This document shows positions 10,176 through 17,649 of a DNA stretch of 45,498 nt, in pieces (position 1 is the stretch's first letter; each line of letters starts with the position of its first letter). The position numbers and the translations under genes are program-made. This DNA comes from an uncultured bacterium (GTDB lineage Bacteria; Actinomycetota; Coriobacteriia; Coriobacteriales; Eggerthellaceae): positions 1-45,498 of the forward strand of contig CAJMPP010000020.1 of NCBI GenBank assembly GCA_905215325.1. Direction: 5' to 3'. The notes beneath the pieces were generated by a model. It was given only the letters and a program-made list of their open reading frames with translations, was not told the DNA's origin and searched no databases.

Positions 10176-10496
10176 GTGGCATTGGAATCGTACGGTTCCT
10201 TCGAGGAGCTCAAAAGCCGCCTGGATGAGATCGTTCAGGCGGTAAACGATAAGGATTTGCCCTTGGACCAGGCGCTTTCCCTCTATGAGGAAGCGGTTGG
10301 GCTGGGGCTTCGCGCAAGCGATCTGCTTGAGCAGGGCATCGACGAGGCGAGCGTCCAAGAAGCGCTGGCCTCTGAGGCCCTGGCAGGGCTTGCCGATGAT
10401 TCGGCGCAACCCGCGGCATCTGCGGCGGGCGCGCATAAGGAAGGTCAAGCGGACGGCAACGCGGCGCAGCAAGGCCCGGTCGCCGCTTCCGCATAG
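10176..10496 (+). CDS. xseB: Exodeoxyribonuclease VII small subunit
   Basis: 106 aa, GTG start after AAGGGCG. XseB is the small helical subunit that wraps the XseA nuclease acting on single-stranded DNA. Residues about 6-55 match the family (SFEELKSRLDEIV, LPLDQALSLYEEAVGLG, SDLLEQGI). The remaining 45 residues are an Ala-rich, low-complexity tail not usual for the roughly 80-aa family. The catalytic partner gene xseA is not in the window, so it must lie elsewhere. Twelve bp separate it from nusB. Confidence 0.9.
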   Translation: MALESYGSFEELKSRLDEIVQAVNDKDLPLDQALSLYEEAVGLGLRASDLLEQGIDEASVQEALASEALAGLADDSAQPAASAAGAHKEGQADGNAAQQGPVAASA

Positions 10497-10541
10497 GTCG
10501 CGCAAGGCGATCGGATGGCATGACAAAAGGAAAGGCGCAGC

Positions 10542-12428
10542 ATGAGCGATAAGCGCATTCTTGACATAATCGCATCCCCTGCCGACCTGAAGCTCCTCAG
10601 CAATGAGGAGCTATCTATACTTGCGGGCGAGATCCGCCAGGAGATCGTGACCACCACCTCGAAAACCGGTGGTCATGTCGCCTCGTCGCTGGGCGCGGTC
10701 GAGATCATCCTGGCGTTGCACAGCCTGCTTGATTGCCCTAAGGACAAGATCGTGTTCGACGTGGGGCATCAGGCGTATGCGCACAAGCTGGTTACCGGAC
10801 GTTTGAAGGATTTCGGCACGCTTCGCACCTATGGCGGACTCTCCGGCTTCCCCAAGCCCAGCGAAAGCCCCTACGACGTGCATTATTCCGGGCATGCATC
10901 CGACTCGCTTTCGGTGGCGCTCGGCTTGGCGAAGGCTCGCGATCTGGCGGGCGCCGACCAGAAGGTCGTCGCCATTATCGGCGATGCGGCGCTTTCCGGC
11001 GGCATGGCGTTCGAGGCTTTGAACAATATCGGCCAAGCTCAAACGCCCATGGTCATCATCTTGAACGACAACGAGATGTCCATCTCGCACAACGTGGGCG
11101 CGCTCATGAAGCACCTGGGTTATATGCGCGCATCGTCGCAGTACCGTCAGGCGCGCGACAACGTGCAGGAGCACCTGGAGAGCAGCGGACCGGTGGGCAA
11201 GGCCATCACCAACTTCGGCCGCAGCATGAAGGAATCGATGAAGCAGTTCGTCATTCCCCATTCCATGATCTTCGAGCAGCTGGGCATCGTATGCACGGCG
11301 CCGATCGATGGGCACAACATCGCGCAGCTACGGGAAACGCTGCGAGCTGTGCTGAACGCCGACGGTCCGGTGCTTATGCATGTGGTCACGCGCAAAGGCC
11401 AAGGCTATATGCCTGCGGTGCGCAATCCCGAGAAGTTCCACGGCATCGCGCCCTACAACATCGCAACCGGTGAGGTCATCAAGTCGGGTAAGCACTCTGC
11501 TCCAAAGTACACCAGCGTGTTCGGCAAGGCGTTGGTCGCCGAGGCGGAGAATAATGCCGACATCGTGGCCATCACCGCCGCCATGAAGGGCGGCACCGGC
11601 CTTGACGAGTTCGCCGAGAAGTTCCCGGAGCGCTTCGTGGATACGGGCATTTGCGAGGAGCATGCAGTCGGTTTCGCCGGCGGATTAGCGGCGAACGGCA
11701 AGAAACCCGTGGTGGCGCTGTACTCCACGTTCATGCAGCGTGCTGTCGATCAGATGATCATCAACGTTGCGTTGCCGAAGCTCGATGTCGTTTTCGCCAT
11801 CGACCGCGCCGGCATCGTCGGTGCCGACGGCCCCACGCACCATGGCGTGTTCGACCTGGTGTACGCCCGCATGGTGCCCAACATGCGCGTGCTGGCGCCT
11901 TCGAACGAGGCCGAGCTCGTGCATGCGCTGCATACGGCGCTTGCGATGGGCGGCCCGTTCGCCATCCGCTATCCGCGCGGCGAGGGTGAGGGCGTTCCTT
12001 TACCCGAGGCTGCCGAGGTGCTGCCGGAGGGAAAGGGGCGTGTGGTACGCGAAGGCGAAGACGTCGCCATTTTGGCGTTCGGCCGCATGGTCGGCCAGGC
12101 TTCTGCTGCCGCCGATGCGCTTGCCGAGCAAGGGATTCGCGCTCGTGTCGTGGATATGCGCTGGGTCAAGCCGCTTGACGTGCAGTCAATTCGAGCCGCC
12201 GCCGAAACGAAGCTGGTCGTCACGGTTGAGGAGGGCGTCATCGCCGGCGGCGCCGGCGAAGGCGTGCTCGGCGAGATGGCCCGTATGGCTCTGCATACCC
12301 CGGCGCTGAATCTGGGCATCAAGGATGCGTTCGTCACGCAGGGCGGGGTAGGCCAGCTGCTTCATGAGCAGGGCCTTGATGCCGAAGGCATCGCCGCAAG
12401 CGTGGAGCAGCGCTACCGCGCATTGTAG
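10542..12428 (+). CDS. dxs: 1-deoxy-D-xylulose-5-phosphate synthase
   Basis: 628 aa, ATG after AAAGGAAAGG. Condenses pyruvate and glyceraldehyde-3-phosphate with thiamine diphosphate, the first step of the MEP isoprenoid pathway. Landmarks: His45 in KTGGHVASSLG, FDVGHQAYAHKL, the ThDP/Mg motif GDAALSGGMAFEALNN (about 147-162) ending in NDNEMSIS, catalytic Glu372 in GICEEHAVGFAGGLA, and DRAGIVGADGPTHHGVFD in the pyrimidine-binding domain. The C-terminal transketolase domain is complete. Last gene of the oadA-to-dxs run; a long structured region follows. Confidence 0.97.
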   Translation: MSDKRILDIIASPADLKLLSNEELSILAGEIRQEIVTTTSKTGGHVASSLGAVEIILALHSLLDCPKDKIVFDVGHQAYAHKLVTGRLKDFGTLRTYGGLSGFPKPSESPYDVHYSGHASDSLSVALGLAKARDLAGADQKVVAIIGDAALSGGMAFEALNNIGQAQTPMVIILNDNEMSISHNVGALMKHLGYMRASSQYRQARDNVQEHLESSGPVGKAITNFGRSMKESMKQFVIPHSMIFEQLGIVCTAPIDGHNIAQLRETLRAVLNADGPVLMHVVTRKGQGYMPAVRNPEKFHGIAPYNIATGEVIKSGKHSAPKYTSVFGKALVAEAENNADIVAITAAMKGGTGLDEFAEKFPERFVDTGICEEHAVGFAGGLAANGKKPVVALYSTFMQRAVDQMIINVALPKLDVVFAIDRAGIVGADGPTHHGVFDLVYARMVPNMRVLAPSNEAELVHALHTALAMGGPFAIRYPRGEGEGVPLPEAAEVLPEGKGRVVREGEDVAILAFGRMVGQASAAADALAEQGIRARVVDMRWVKPLDVQSIRAAAETKLVVTVEEGVIAGGAGEGVLGEMARMALHTPALNLGIKDAFVTQGGVGQLLHEQGLDAEGIAASVEQRYRAL

Positions 12429-12431
12429 CCG

Positions 12432-12552
12432 GCGGTTTCGAAACCGCTCGAAGGAAAAGGCCCCGCGCCGCTCGGAATCCGTTCACGCAAGCCGCATGCG
12501 CTTACGTTGCCGCTGCGATGCGGCGAACGGACCCGAAGCTTGCGGGGCCCTT
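12432..12552 (+). terminator. Structured convergent region after dxs (probable bidirectional terminator)
   Basis: Holds a perfect 16-bp palindrome, GCGGTTTCGAAACCGC (12432-12447), then a long nested hairpin. Outer arms GGCCCCGC (12459-12466) and GCGGGGCC (12542-12549) are followed by CTTCTT; within it CCGTTC pairs with GAACGG (12479-12484/12525-12530) and GCCGCAT with ATGCGGC (12491-12497/12518-12524). It lies between the convergent dxs and the GNAT gene. The size is unusual for a simple terminator. Confidence 0.55.
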
Positions 12553-12601
12553 CTTGCGCCGTGGTGGCGCTTTATGCTTGATAGCGATCAGGCGAAAGCG
12601 G

Positions 12602-13108
12602 TTACGCTTCCTTTTCCATCACGTAATCATCCATGGCAAACCCGTTGCCGATATCGTTTTTGACGGATTCGATGGTGACGAATCCTTTGCCGTAGTAGGC
12701 TCGAATGCCTAGGTCGTTCTGCTTGTTCACGGTCAGATACATGCTATGCAGATCGCGGGAGCGGCATATATCGGTGTAGAAGGCGATGATCTGCGACGCA
12801 TAGTGCTTGCCGCGTTCTTCGGCGAGCAGATAGATCTTCGAGATGAAGTAGCGGCTGGTCTCGGGTTCCTCGCGCCCGCCGGTGTAGCCAACGATTTTGC
12901 CGGCTTCGTCGACCACGAACCAGTATTCATAGGCATGCTCGGCCATGTCTCGCTTGATGGCTTCCGGGCTTTGGAACTTCTCAACCATGTAATCGGTTTG
13001 CGCATCGCCGATGATCGCGGGCCAGTATTCGTGCCAAATCTCGTCAGCAAGCTTTGCCAGCTTTTCCCGATCTCCGTCCGTTTCAACGGCAACGAATCGC
13101 ACGCCCAT
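12602..13108 (-). CDS. GNAT family N-acetyltransferase
   Basis: 168 aa from the ATG at 13108, which follows AAAGGAACGAGCTT on the minus strand; an in-frame ATG 39 bp further upstream lacks such a site. Acetyl-CoA-dependent transferase; the substrate is unknown. The GNAT core is visible: WFVVDEAGKIVGYTGG (beta strands 2-4), SKIYLLAEERGKHYASQII (motif A, with a degenerate pyrophosphate loop), and YLTVNKQNDLGIRAYYGKGF (motif B, with the usual Asn and Tyr). No membrane segment. It stands alone, convergent with dxs and divergent from amtB. Confidence 0.88.
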   Translation of the reverse strand: MGVRFVAVETDGDREKLAKLADEIWHEYWPAIIGDAQTDYMVEKFQSPEAIKRDMAEHAYEYWFVVDEAGKIVGYTGGREEPETSRYFISKIYLLAEERGKHYASQIIAFYTDICRSRDLHSMYLTVNKQNDLGIRAYYGKGFVTIESVKNDIGNGFAMDDYVMEKEA

Positions 13109-13303
13109 AAGCTCGTTCCTTTCAACTAAGTTCACCTGTTTCCACATTGTAACACCCGCGTCTCGTGCTCGTTACAAAGCGTTTCCCAGAGCGTTAACAA
13201 TGGCACATTACGCAAAAGGCCAGGTCAATCGGTGGCAGTATCGAATGCGTAAGAAAAAGGTGCTCAGAGGGAATGGGTATCGGAAAGCGAAGGAGGTAGC
13301 GCG

Positions 13304-14578
13304 ATGTATGACACGGGTTCAACGGCATTCATGCTGGTATGCGCCATGCTCGTCTTGCTCATGGCACCAGGCTTGGCGTTTTTCTACGGAGGCCTGTCGC
13401 GTCGAAAGAACGTTGTGAACACGATGATCATGGTGTTCTCCGCTATCGGCATTGTAGCGATCACGTGGACGATCTGCGGCTGGTCGCTGGCGTACGGCGG
13501 GGACGGCTCTAGCCCGTTCTTCGGAGGCTTCGATCAGCTTGGTTTCCTGGGCGGCGTGACCGACATGCTCGCCGAGGCCGAGGCGGTTCCCGAGGATGCG
13601 ACGTATCCGACCATCATCGACTTCATCTTCCAAATGGCGTTCTGCATGATCACCACCGCCATTATCACGGGCTCTCTTGCCGGTCGTATGAAGTTCGGCG
13701 CGGTGTGCGCATTCGTGGCGGTGTGGACCGTCGTGGTGTATCCGCCGCTCGCCCACATGGTTTGGGGAGGTGACGGCAGCCTTATCGGCGACACCATCGG
13801 CGCACTCGACTTCGCCGGCGGCGATGTCGTGCATATCTCCTCTGGCTTGACCGGCCTTATCCTGTGCCTCATGCTTGGCAAGCGCAAGGGCTTCGGCATG
13901 ATGAGCTACCGTCCTCATAACGTGCCCTTCGTGGCCTTGGGCGCAACCCTTCTGTGGTTCGGTTGGTTCGGCTTCAACGCCGGTTCCGAGTTCATTGTCG
14001 ATGGCGTTGCGGGCCTGGCCCTGATCAACACCGTGGTCGCCTCCGGCGCGGCGCTCGTCTCCTGGATGGTCGTCGAGCGCGTGAAGGTGGGCAAGCCCAC
14101 GCTCGTCGGCGCCGCCACCGGCCTTGTCGCCGGCCTGGTCGTCATCACCCCGGCCGCCGGATTCGTCGAGCCCTGGGCTGCGATCATCATGGGCCTGATC
14201 GTGTCTCCCATCTGCTACTTTGCCATCTCGTTCTGCAAGGCCAAGATCGGCTACGACGACGCGCTCGACGCCTTCGGCTGTCATGCGGTCGGCGGTATCG
14301 TGGGCGGCATCTGCGTCGGCATCTTCTGCGTGCCCGAGCTGTCCTGGACCGACTTCGGCGGCCTTCTGTACACCGGCGATGTGAGCCTGCTGTGCAGCCA
14401 GATCGCAGGTATCGCCCTCACCATCGTGTTCGTCGGCATTCTCGATGTGGTGCTCGCCTTCATCGTGAAGGCTTGCTTCAAGGGCGGCCTGCGCGTCAGC
14501 GAGGAGAAGGAAGCGCAGGGTCTCGACATTGCGGCCCACGGCGAATCCGCTTACCCTGCATACGTCGGCCTGGACTAA
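13304..14578 (+). CDS. amtB: Ammonium transporter
   Basis: 424 aa, ATG after GGAGGTAGCGCG. Polytopic membrane protein conducting ammonium. It starts directly with a hydrophobic helix; FFYGGLSRRKN, the Trp-rich IVAITWTICGWSLAYG and twin pore histidines His177 (DVVHISSGLTG) and His327 (FGCHAVGGIVGG) are present. About eleven hydrophobic segments can be counted. The last 45 residues are cytoplasmic. It is followed 30 bp later by glnK, the usual pairing in which the PII trimer plugs the channel pore. The presence of both implies nitrogen-responsive expression, though no known nitrogen-regulator operator was recognised upstream. Confidence 0.97.
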   Translation: MYDTGSTAFMLVCAMLVLLMAPGLAFFYGGLSRRKNVVNTMIMVFSAIGIVAITWTICGWSLAYGGDGSSPFFGGFDQLGFLGGVTDMLAEAEAVPEDATYPTIIDFIFQMAFCMITTAIITGSLAGRMKFGAVCAFVAVWTVVVYPPLAHMVWGGDGSLIGDTIGALDFAGGDVVHISSGLTGLILCLMLGKRKGFGMMSYRPHNVPFVALGATLLWFGWFGFNAGSEFIVDGVAGLALINTVVASGAALVSWMVVERVKVGKPTLVGAATGLVAGLVVITPAAGFVEPWAAIIMGLIVSPICYFAISFCKAKIGYDDALDAFGCHAVGGIVGGICVGIFCVPELSWTDFGGLLYTGDVSLLCSQIAGIALTIVFVGILDVVLAFIVKACFKGGLRVSEEKEAQGLDIAAHGESAYPAYVGLD

Positions 14579-14608
14579 GTTGCGGCTAGCATTGAAAGGA
14601 GTTGAACC

Positions 14609-14947
14609 ATGAAGAAGATCACCGCTATCGTTCGCCCTGAAAAGCTCGAGCCGCTCAAGGATGCCCTGTTCGCGACGAAGGTTTCGGGCATGACCATCTC
14701 GCAGGTGCAAGGCTGCGGGTCCCAGCATGGCTGGAAGGAGTACTACCGCGGCACCGAGGTGCTCCTCAACATGGTGCCGAAGGTGAAGTTCGAGATCATC
14801 TGCGACGATGCCGAGGTTGATGCGCTCATCGACGTCATCAGCGCGACTGCGCGAACCGGCAGCGTGGGGGATGGCAAGATCTTCGTCTTCCCAGTCGACG
14901 AGGTGGTGCGCATCCGCACCGGCGAGCGAGGTGACGAGGCGATCTAG
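14609..14947 (+). CDS. glnK: Nitrogen regulatory protein P-II (GlnK/GlnB family)
   Basis: 112 aa, ATG after GAAAGGAG. Trimeric sensor of 2-oxoglutarate, ATP and ADP that gates AmtB. Starts MKKITAIVRPEKLEPLKDAL; the T-loop is HGWKEYYRGTEVLLNM and the C-terminal signature GDGKIFVFPVDEVVRIRTGE is intact. Aligned with E. coli GlnB, Tyr46 is kept but residue 51, the uridylylated Tyr of proteobacteria, is Val51. Covalent uridylylation at that site is therefore impossible, and regulation is probably by ligand binding alone or at Tyr46. Cotranscribed with amtB; a strong terminator follows. Confidence 0.95.
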   Translation: MKKITAIVRPEKLEPLKDALFATKVSGMTISQVQGCGSQHGWKEYYRGTEVLLNMVPKVKFEIICDDAEVDALIDVISATARTGSVGDGKIFVFPVDEVVRIRTGERGDEAI

Positions 14948-14990
14948 CCTTTGACGGCCGGTTACGACCGCGAGCGCTCATAAGGAGCAT

Positions 14991-15028
14991 GAAGGCCTCC
15001 CGTTTCTGGAAATGGGAGGCCTTCTTAT
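14991..15028 (+). terminator. Intrinsic terminator of amtB-glnK
   Basis: GAAGGCCTCCC (14991-15001) pairs perfectly with GGGAGGCCTTC (15014-15024), an 11-bp stem with a 12-base loop that can pair further (TTTC/GAAA), then TT. It begins 43 bp after the glnK stop. Confidence 0.85.
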
Positions 15029-15156
15029 GTGCGCGGGCCGATCGCAAGATCGCGGCGATTGCGAATTCGTTCGGAGCTTGAGGAGCCCCTGCTCCAGGAA
15101 GCGGGGAAGGGAGGCTTCTTTCTTCCGCAATGCCCGATGGAATGGTTGTGAGCGAA

Positions 15157-15185
15157 TTGCACAAGGTTTACTAGCAATATATAAT
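15157..15185 (+). promoter_or_regulatory. Sigma70-type promoter of the PerR-like gene
   Basis: TTGCAC (15157-15162), a 17-bp spacer and TATAAT (15180-15185): the best housekeeping promoter seen in the window. Predicted transcription start near 15192, about 36 bp before the ATG. Confidence 0.85.
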
Positions 15186-15214
15186 CCTATTAAGAAAAAG
15201 TCTGGCAAATAGGA
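15185..15214 (+). promoter_or_regulatory. Inverted repeat over the transcription start (possible autoregulatory operator)
   Basis: TCCTATT (15185-15191) and AATAGGA (15208-15214) are perfect 7-bp arms 16 bp apart, starting at the last base of the -10 and covering the predicted start site. The position suits repression by the downstream Fur/PerR-family product, but the sequence is not a canonical Fur or Per box, so the link is inferred. Confidence 0.4.
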
Positions 15215-15227
15215 TAGGAGCAACGCG

Positions 15228-15647
15228 ATGACTGCGAACGGTCAGGTTCAGAGCCCGCGCGGCTCGCGCAACACCAAGCAGCGCGCTGTGGTGCTTGACG
15301 CGGTGCGCTCGCTGCACAACCATCCGACTTCGGCGGATATCTATGACGTGGTTCACCGCGATCACCCCAACGTGTCCCGTGCCACCGTGTACCGCAACTT
15401 AAGCGTGCTGTCCGAGCGCGGTGAGGTTTTGCGCATCCCCGTGCCCAATGCGGCGGACCGCTACGATTTCCGCTGCGATAACCACTTCCATGCGAAATGC
15501 GCCCGTTGCGGCGGCGTCTTCGATATCGAAACGGAGGGGGTCGACCCCTTTGCGCGTATCGTGAACGACTATGGGTTCCAGGTAACGGGCTTCGACCTGG
15601 CGTTTTCCGGTGTGTGCCCTGATTGTCGCGAAAAGAACGAGGAATAG
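15228..15647 (+). CDS. perR: Fur-family transcriptional regulator, PerR-like
   Basis: 139 aa; winged-helix repressor with ATG after AGGATAGGAG. Recognition helix RATVYRNLSVL at 51-61. The structural zinc site is two CxxC pairs, Cys91/Cys94 and Cys130/Cys133. The regulatory metal ligands line up with Bacillus PerR: His32 (NHPT), Asp80 (RYDF), His86 and His88 (NHFHA) and Asp99 (VFDI). Asp rather than Glu at the last position is the feature that marks peroxide-sensing PerR against Fur in Bacillus, and the body from RYDF to SGVCPDC is PerR-like. Peroxide sensing by His oxidation is inferred; Zur or Fur function cannot be excluded. Stands alone with its own promoter. Confidence 0.87.
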   Translation: MTANGQVQSPRGSRNTKQRAVVLDAVRSLHNHPTSADIYDVVHRDHPNVSRATVYRNLSVLSERGEVLRIPVPNAADRYDFRCDNHFHAKCARCGGVFDIETEGVDPFARIVNDYGFQVTGFDLAFSGVCPDCREKNEE

Positions 15648-16016
15648 CGGCGAGTGTTGATCGTGCTCCTTGACCAGGTTGCTTTGGTTAAGCCGGGTGG
15701 TGGGTTCGATCGGCGGTCGTTGCAGCGCTTGTGATGGGAATACAAGGGCTTGGGGCAAGGGCGAGAATCGAACGGCTCCCATTCCGCGTAGAAATCGTGC
15801 AGGGCGGAACGCTGTTGGAAAATAGTGGTTTGGATGGCGCATTGCGCATGGTATACTCGATTGGCTTATGGGAAGGTCCCGTAAGCATTGGTAATGTAGG
15901 CCCCCGAGACATGTTTGTTGCACTGCTAAAAGGGAGCATCTCCTGCAAGCGAACATGGTTTATGTAGCAATCATTCATGACGAAGGGTCCCCGGCAAAGT
16001 ATGGAAGGGGTCCGTT
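15648..16016 (+). other. Intergenic region and rpsA leader
   Basis: 369 bp without a credible gene. The first 180 bp show no clear terminator for the upstream regulator. A promoter-like pair lies at 15830-15857, giving an mRNA leader of about 150 nt before rpsA. The leader holds a small GGAG-CAT-CTCC hairpin near 15932. Long leaders of ribosomal protein genes are often autoregulatory, but no S1-binding structure is recognised here. Confidence 0.5.
15830..15857 (+). promoter_or_regulatory. Putative rpsA promoter
   Basis: TTGGAT (15830-15835), 16-bp spacer, TATACT (15852-15857). The -10 is strong and the -35 keeps TTG. It is the only good pair in the gap upstream of rpsA. Confidence 0.55.
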
Positions 16017-17219
16017 TTGACCGACATCAAGAACACGTCCGTCATCGACTTCGAGGACATCTCCGACGATCAGATGAATCAGATGATCGACGGCACGCTG
16101 ACCGAGTTCGACGAGGGCGACCTGGTCAACGGCACGGTTGTCAAGATCGAGCATGACGAGGTGCTGGTGGACATCGGATTCAAGTCCGAGGGCGTTGTGC
16201 CCGTCCGCGAGCTGTCCATCCGCAAGGACGCCGATCCGTCCGAGATCGTCAACCTCGGCGACGAGATCGAGGCTCTGGTCCTGCAGAAGGAGGACAAGGA
16301 CGGCCGTCTGATCCTGTCCAAGAAGCGTGCCGAGTACGAGCGCGCCTGGATCAGCGTCGAGGAGAAGTTCAAGGCTGGCGAGACCGTCACCGGCGAGGTT
16401 ATCGAGGTTGTCAAGGGCGGCCTGATCCTGGACATCGGCCTGCGCGGCTTCCTGCCTGCGTCTTTGGTCGACCTGCGTCGCGTCAAGGACCTGGACATGT
16501 ACCTGCACACCGAGATCGAGGCCCGCGTCATCGAGATGGACCGCAACCGCAACAATGTTGTCCTGTCCCGTCGCGTGCTGCTTGAGGAAGGCCGCAAGAA
16601 CGAGCGCGCCGAGATCCTCTCCAAGCTGTCCAAGGGCATGCGCCTCAAGGGCACGGTTTCCAGCATCGTCGACTTCGGCGCCTTCGTTGACCTGGGCGGC
16701 ATCGACGGTCTGGTCCACATCTCCGAGCTGTCCTGGAACCACGTCAACCATCCGTCCGAGGTCGTCAAGGTTGGCGACGAGGTCGAGGTCGAGGTTCTGG
16801 ACGTCGATCTGCAGCGCGAGCGCATCTCCCTGGGTCTGAAGCAGACCACCGAGGATCCGTGGATCAAGCTGGTCGAGAGCTATCCGGTCGGCTCCATCGT
16901 CGACGGCAAGGTCACCAAGACCGTTCCGTTCGGCGCCTTCGTCGAGCTGGGCCAGTCCATCGAGGGCCTGGTGCACATCTCCGAGATGGCTATGCGTCAC
17001 ATCGACACGCCTGCTCAGGTCGTCAAGCCCGGCGACATGGTCAAGGTCAAGGTCATGGAGATCAACCCCGACCGTCGTCGCATCAGCCTGTCCATGAAGG
17101 CTGCTGCTGCTGAGATGGGCTTCGAGATCCCCGTGGACGAGTCCATCCAGGTTGAGGAGAAGCCGGCTAAGAAGCGCGAGAAGAAGGCTGACAAGCCCGC
17201 TGAGGAGCAGGCTGAATAA
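16017..17219 (+). CDS. rpsA: 30S ribosomal protein S1
   Basis: 400 aa, TTG start six bases after GGAAGGGG; the nearby ATG at 16001 is out of frame. S1 binds mRNA at the small subunit and helps initiation. Four S1 (OB-fold) repeats: about 33-105, 120-187, 203-273 and 290-360, each ending in a short basic strand such as GRLILSKKRAE or RRRISLSMKAA. Repeats 3 and 4 contain the conserved FGAFV-LG-xx-GLVHISE RNA-binding core. The tail is Lys/Glu-rich. Four repeats is the usual actinobacterial/Gram-positive number against six in E. coli. In many actinobacteria coaE and uvrB follow directly; here an opposite-strand gene intervenes. Confidence 0.96.
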   Translation: MTDIKNTSVIDFEDISDDQMNQMIDGTLTEFDEGDLVNGTVVKIEHDEVLVDIGFKSEGVVPVRELSIRKDADPSEIVNLGDEIEALVLQKEDKDGRLILSKKRAEYERAWISVEEKFKAGETVTGEVIEVVKGGLILDIGLRGFLPASLVDLRRVKDLDMYLHTEIEARVIEMDRNRNNVVLSRRVLLEEGRKNERAEILSKLSKGMRLKGTVSSIVDFGAFVDLGGIDGLVHISELSWNHVNHPSEVVKVGDEVEVEVLDVDLQRERISLGLKQTTEDPWIKLVESYPVGSIVDGKVTKTVPFGAFVELGQSIEGLVHISEMAMRHIDTPAQVVKPGDMVKVKVMEINPDRRRISLSMKAAAAEMGFEIPVDESIQVEEKPAKKREKKADKPAEEQAE

Positions 17220-17255
17220 GCTGCCTCAAGCTTCAAGCTGAAGCATGAATCCTGC

Positions 17256-17286
17256 AGGGCCCCTGGCAAACGCTAGGGGCCTTGTT
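17256..17286 (+). terminator. Intrinsic terminator of rpsA
   Basis: AGGGCCCCT (17256-17264) pairs with AGGGGCCTT (17275-17283; one G-U pair), loop of ten bases, followed by GTT. Begins 37 bp after the stop. The T tract is weak. Confidence 0.65.
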
Positions 17287-17347
17287 GCGTCTGGGGGTCA
17301 TCGAAGGATTCCCAAGGCTGGAACTGCAGGGCGCAAGGTATTCGGTG

Positions 17348-17431
17348 ATGCCGTAGCTTTGATGCCATATCTTTGCGCGACAATAGGCATCCTTCTCCTA
17401 GGCGTGAGAAATGCCGGCAAAGCTACAGCAT
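17348..17431 (+). repeat. Nested inverted repeat (possible small RNA or terminator)
   Basis: ATGCCGTAGCTTTG (17348-17361) against CAAAGCTACAGCAT (17418-17431): 13 of 14 positions pair. Inside, GATGCC (17361-17366) pairs with GGCATC (17386-17391). A T-rich stretch follows on the + strand. No ORF explains it. Confidence 0.5.
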
Positions 17432-17572
17432 ATTTGTCTTTAACGTGACTTCATCGTTTACGGATATCGAAAACCTTAAGGGTCGGAGAAACGGTTGCGA
17501 TGAGCATGAATCAAGCATGAGGCGTGCGTTAGGGGCCCTATCATCAGCGCTTTCCGCTCAACGCAAATCGGA

Positions 17573-17608
17573 CCGCGATCGTATGCGTTGATTCGCATAC
17601 GATCGCGG
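17573..17608. terminator. Perfect 15-bp hairpin downstream of the acyltransferase gene
   Basis: CCGCGATCGTATGCG (17573-17587), loop TTGATT, CGCATACGATCGCGG (17594-17608). It lies 41 bp beyond the stop of the minus-strand acyltransferase gene. No real T run follows on either strand, so it may be a 3'-end stabiliser rather than a textbook terminator. Confidence 0.55.
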
Positions 17609-17649
17609 CCTGAAGTCGTACGATTCGTGCGCCCGTGGTCAGGATGCGC

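Larger units (their letters stand above)
17220..17649. other. Structured convergent intergenic region between rpsA and the acyltransferase gene
   Basis: 430 bp with no convincing protein gene. Contains the rpsA terminator, a long inverted repeat at 17348-17361/17418-17431 (13 of 14 positions pair) enclosing a smaller GATGCC/GGCATC hairpin and followed by ATTTGTCTTT, and a perfect 15-bp hairpin at 17573-17608. The base composition around 17430-17480 is more AT-rich than the flanks. Confidence 0.6.

Noticed and set aside
13145..13150. TACAAT on the minus strand as a -10 for the GNAT gene
   Set aside because: Only a 20-bp spacer to the nearest TTGTAA; too weak to annotate.
15765..15800. tRNA-like T-loop (GAATCGAACGG) in the gap before rpsA
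   Set aside because: The flanking bases do not form a T stem and no acceptor or anticodon arm is present.
17440..17560. Possible riboswitch in the AT-richer part of the rpsA-acyltransferase gap
   Set aside because: No recognisable aptamer core and no gene downstream on that strand to control.
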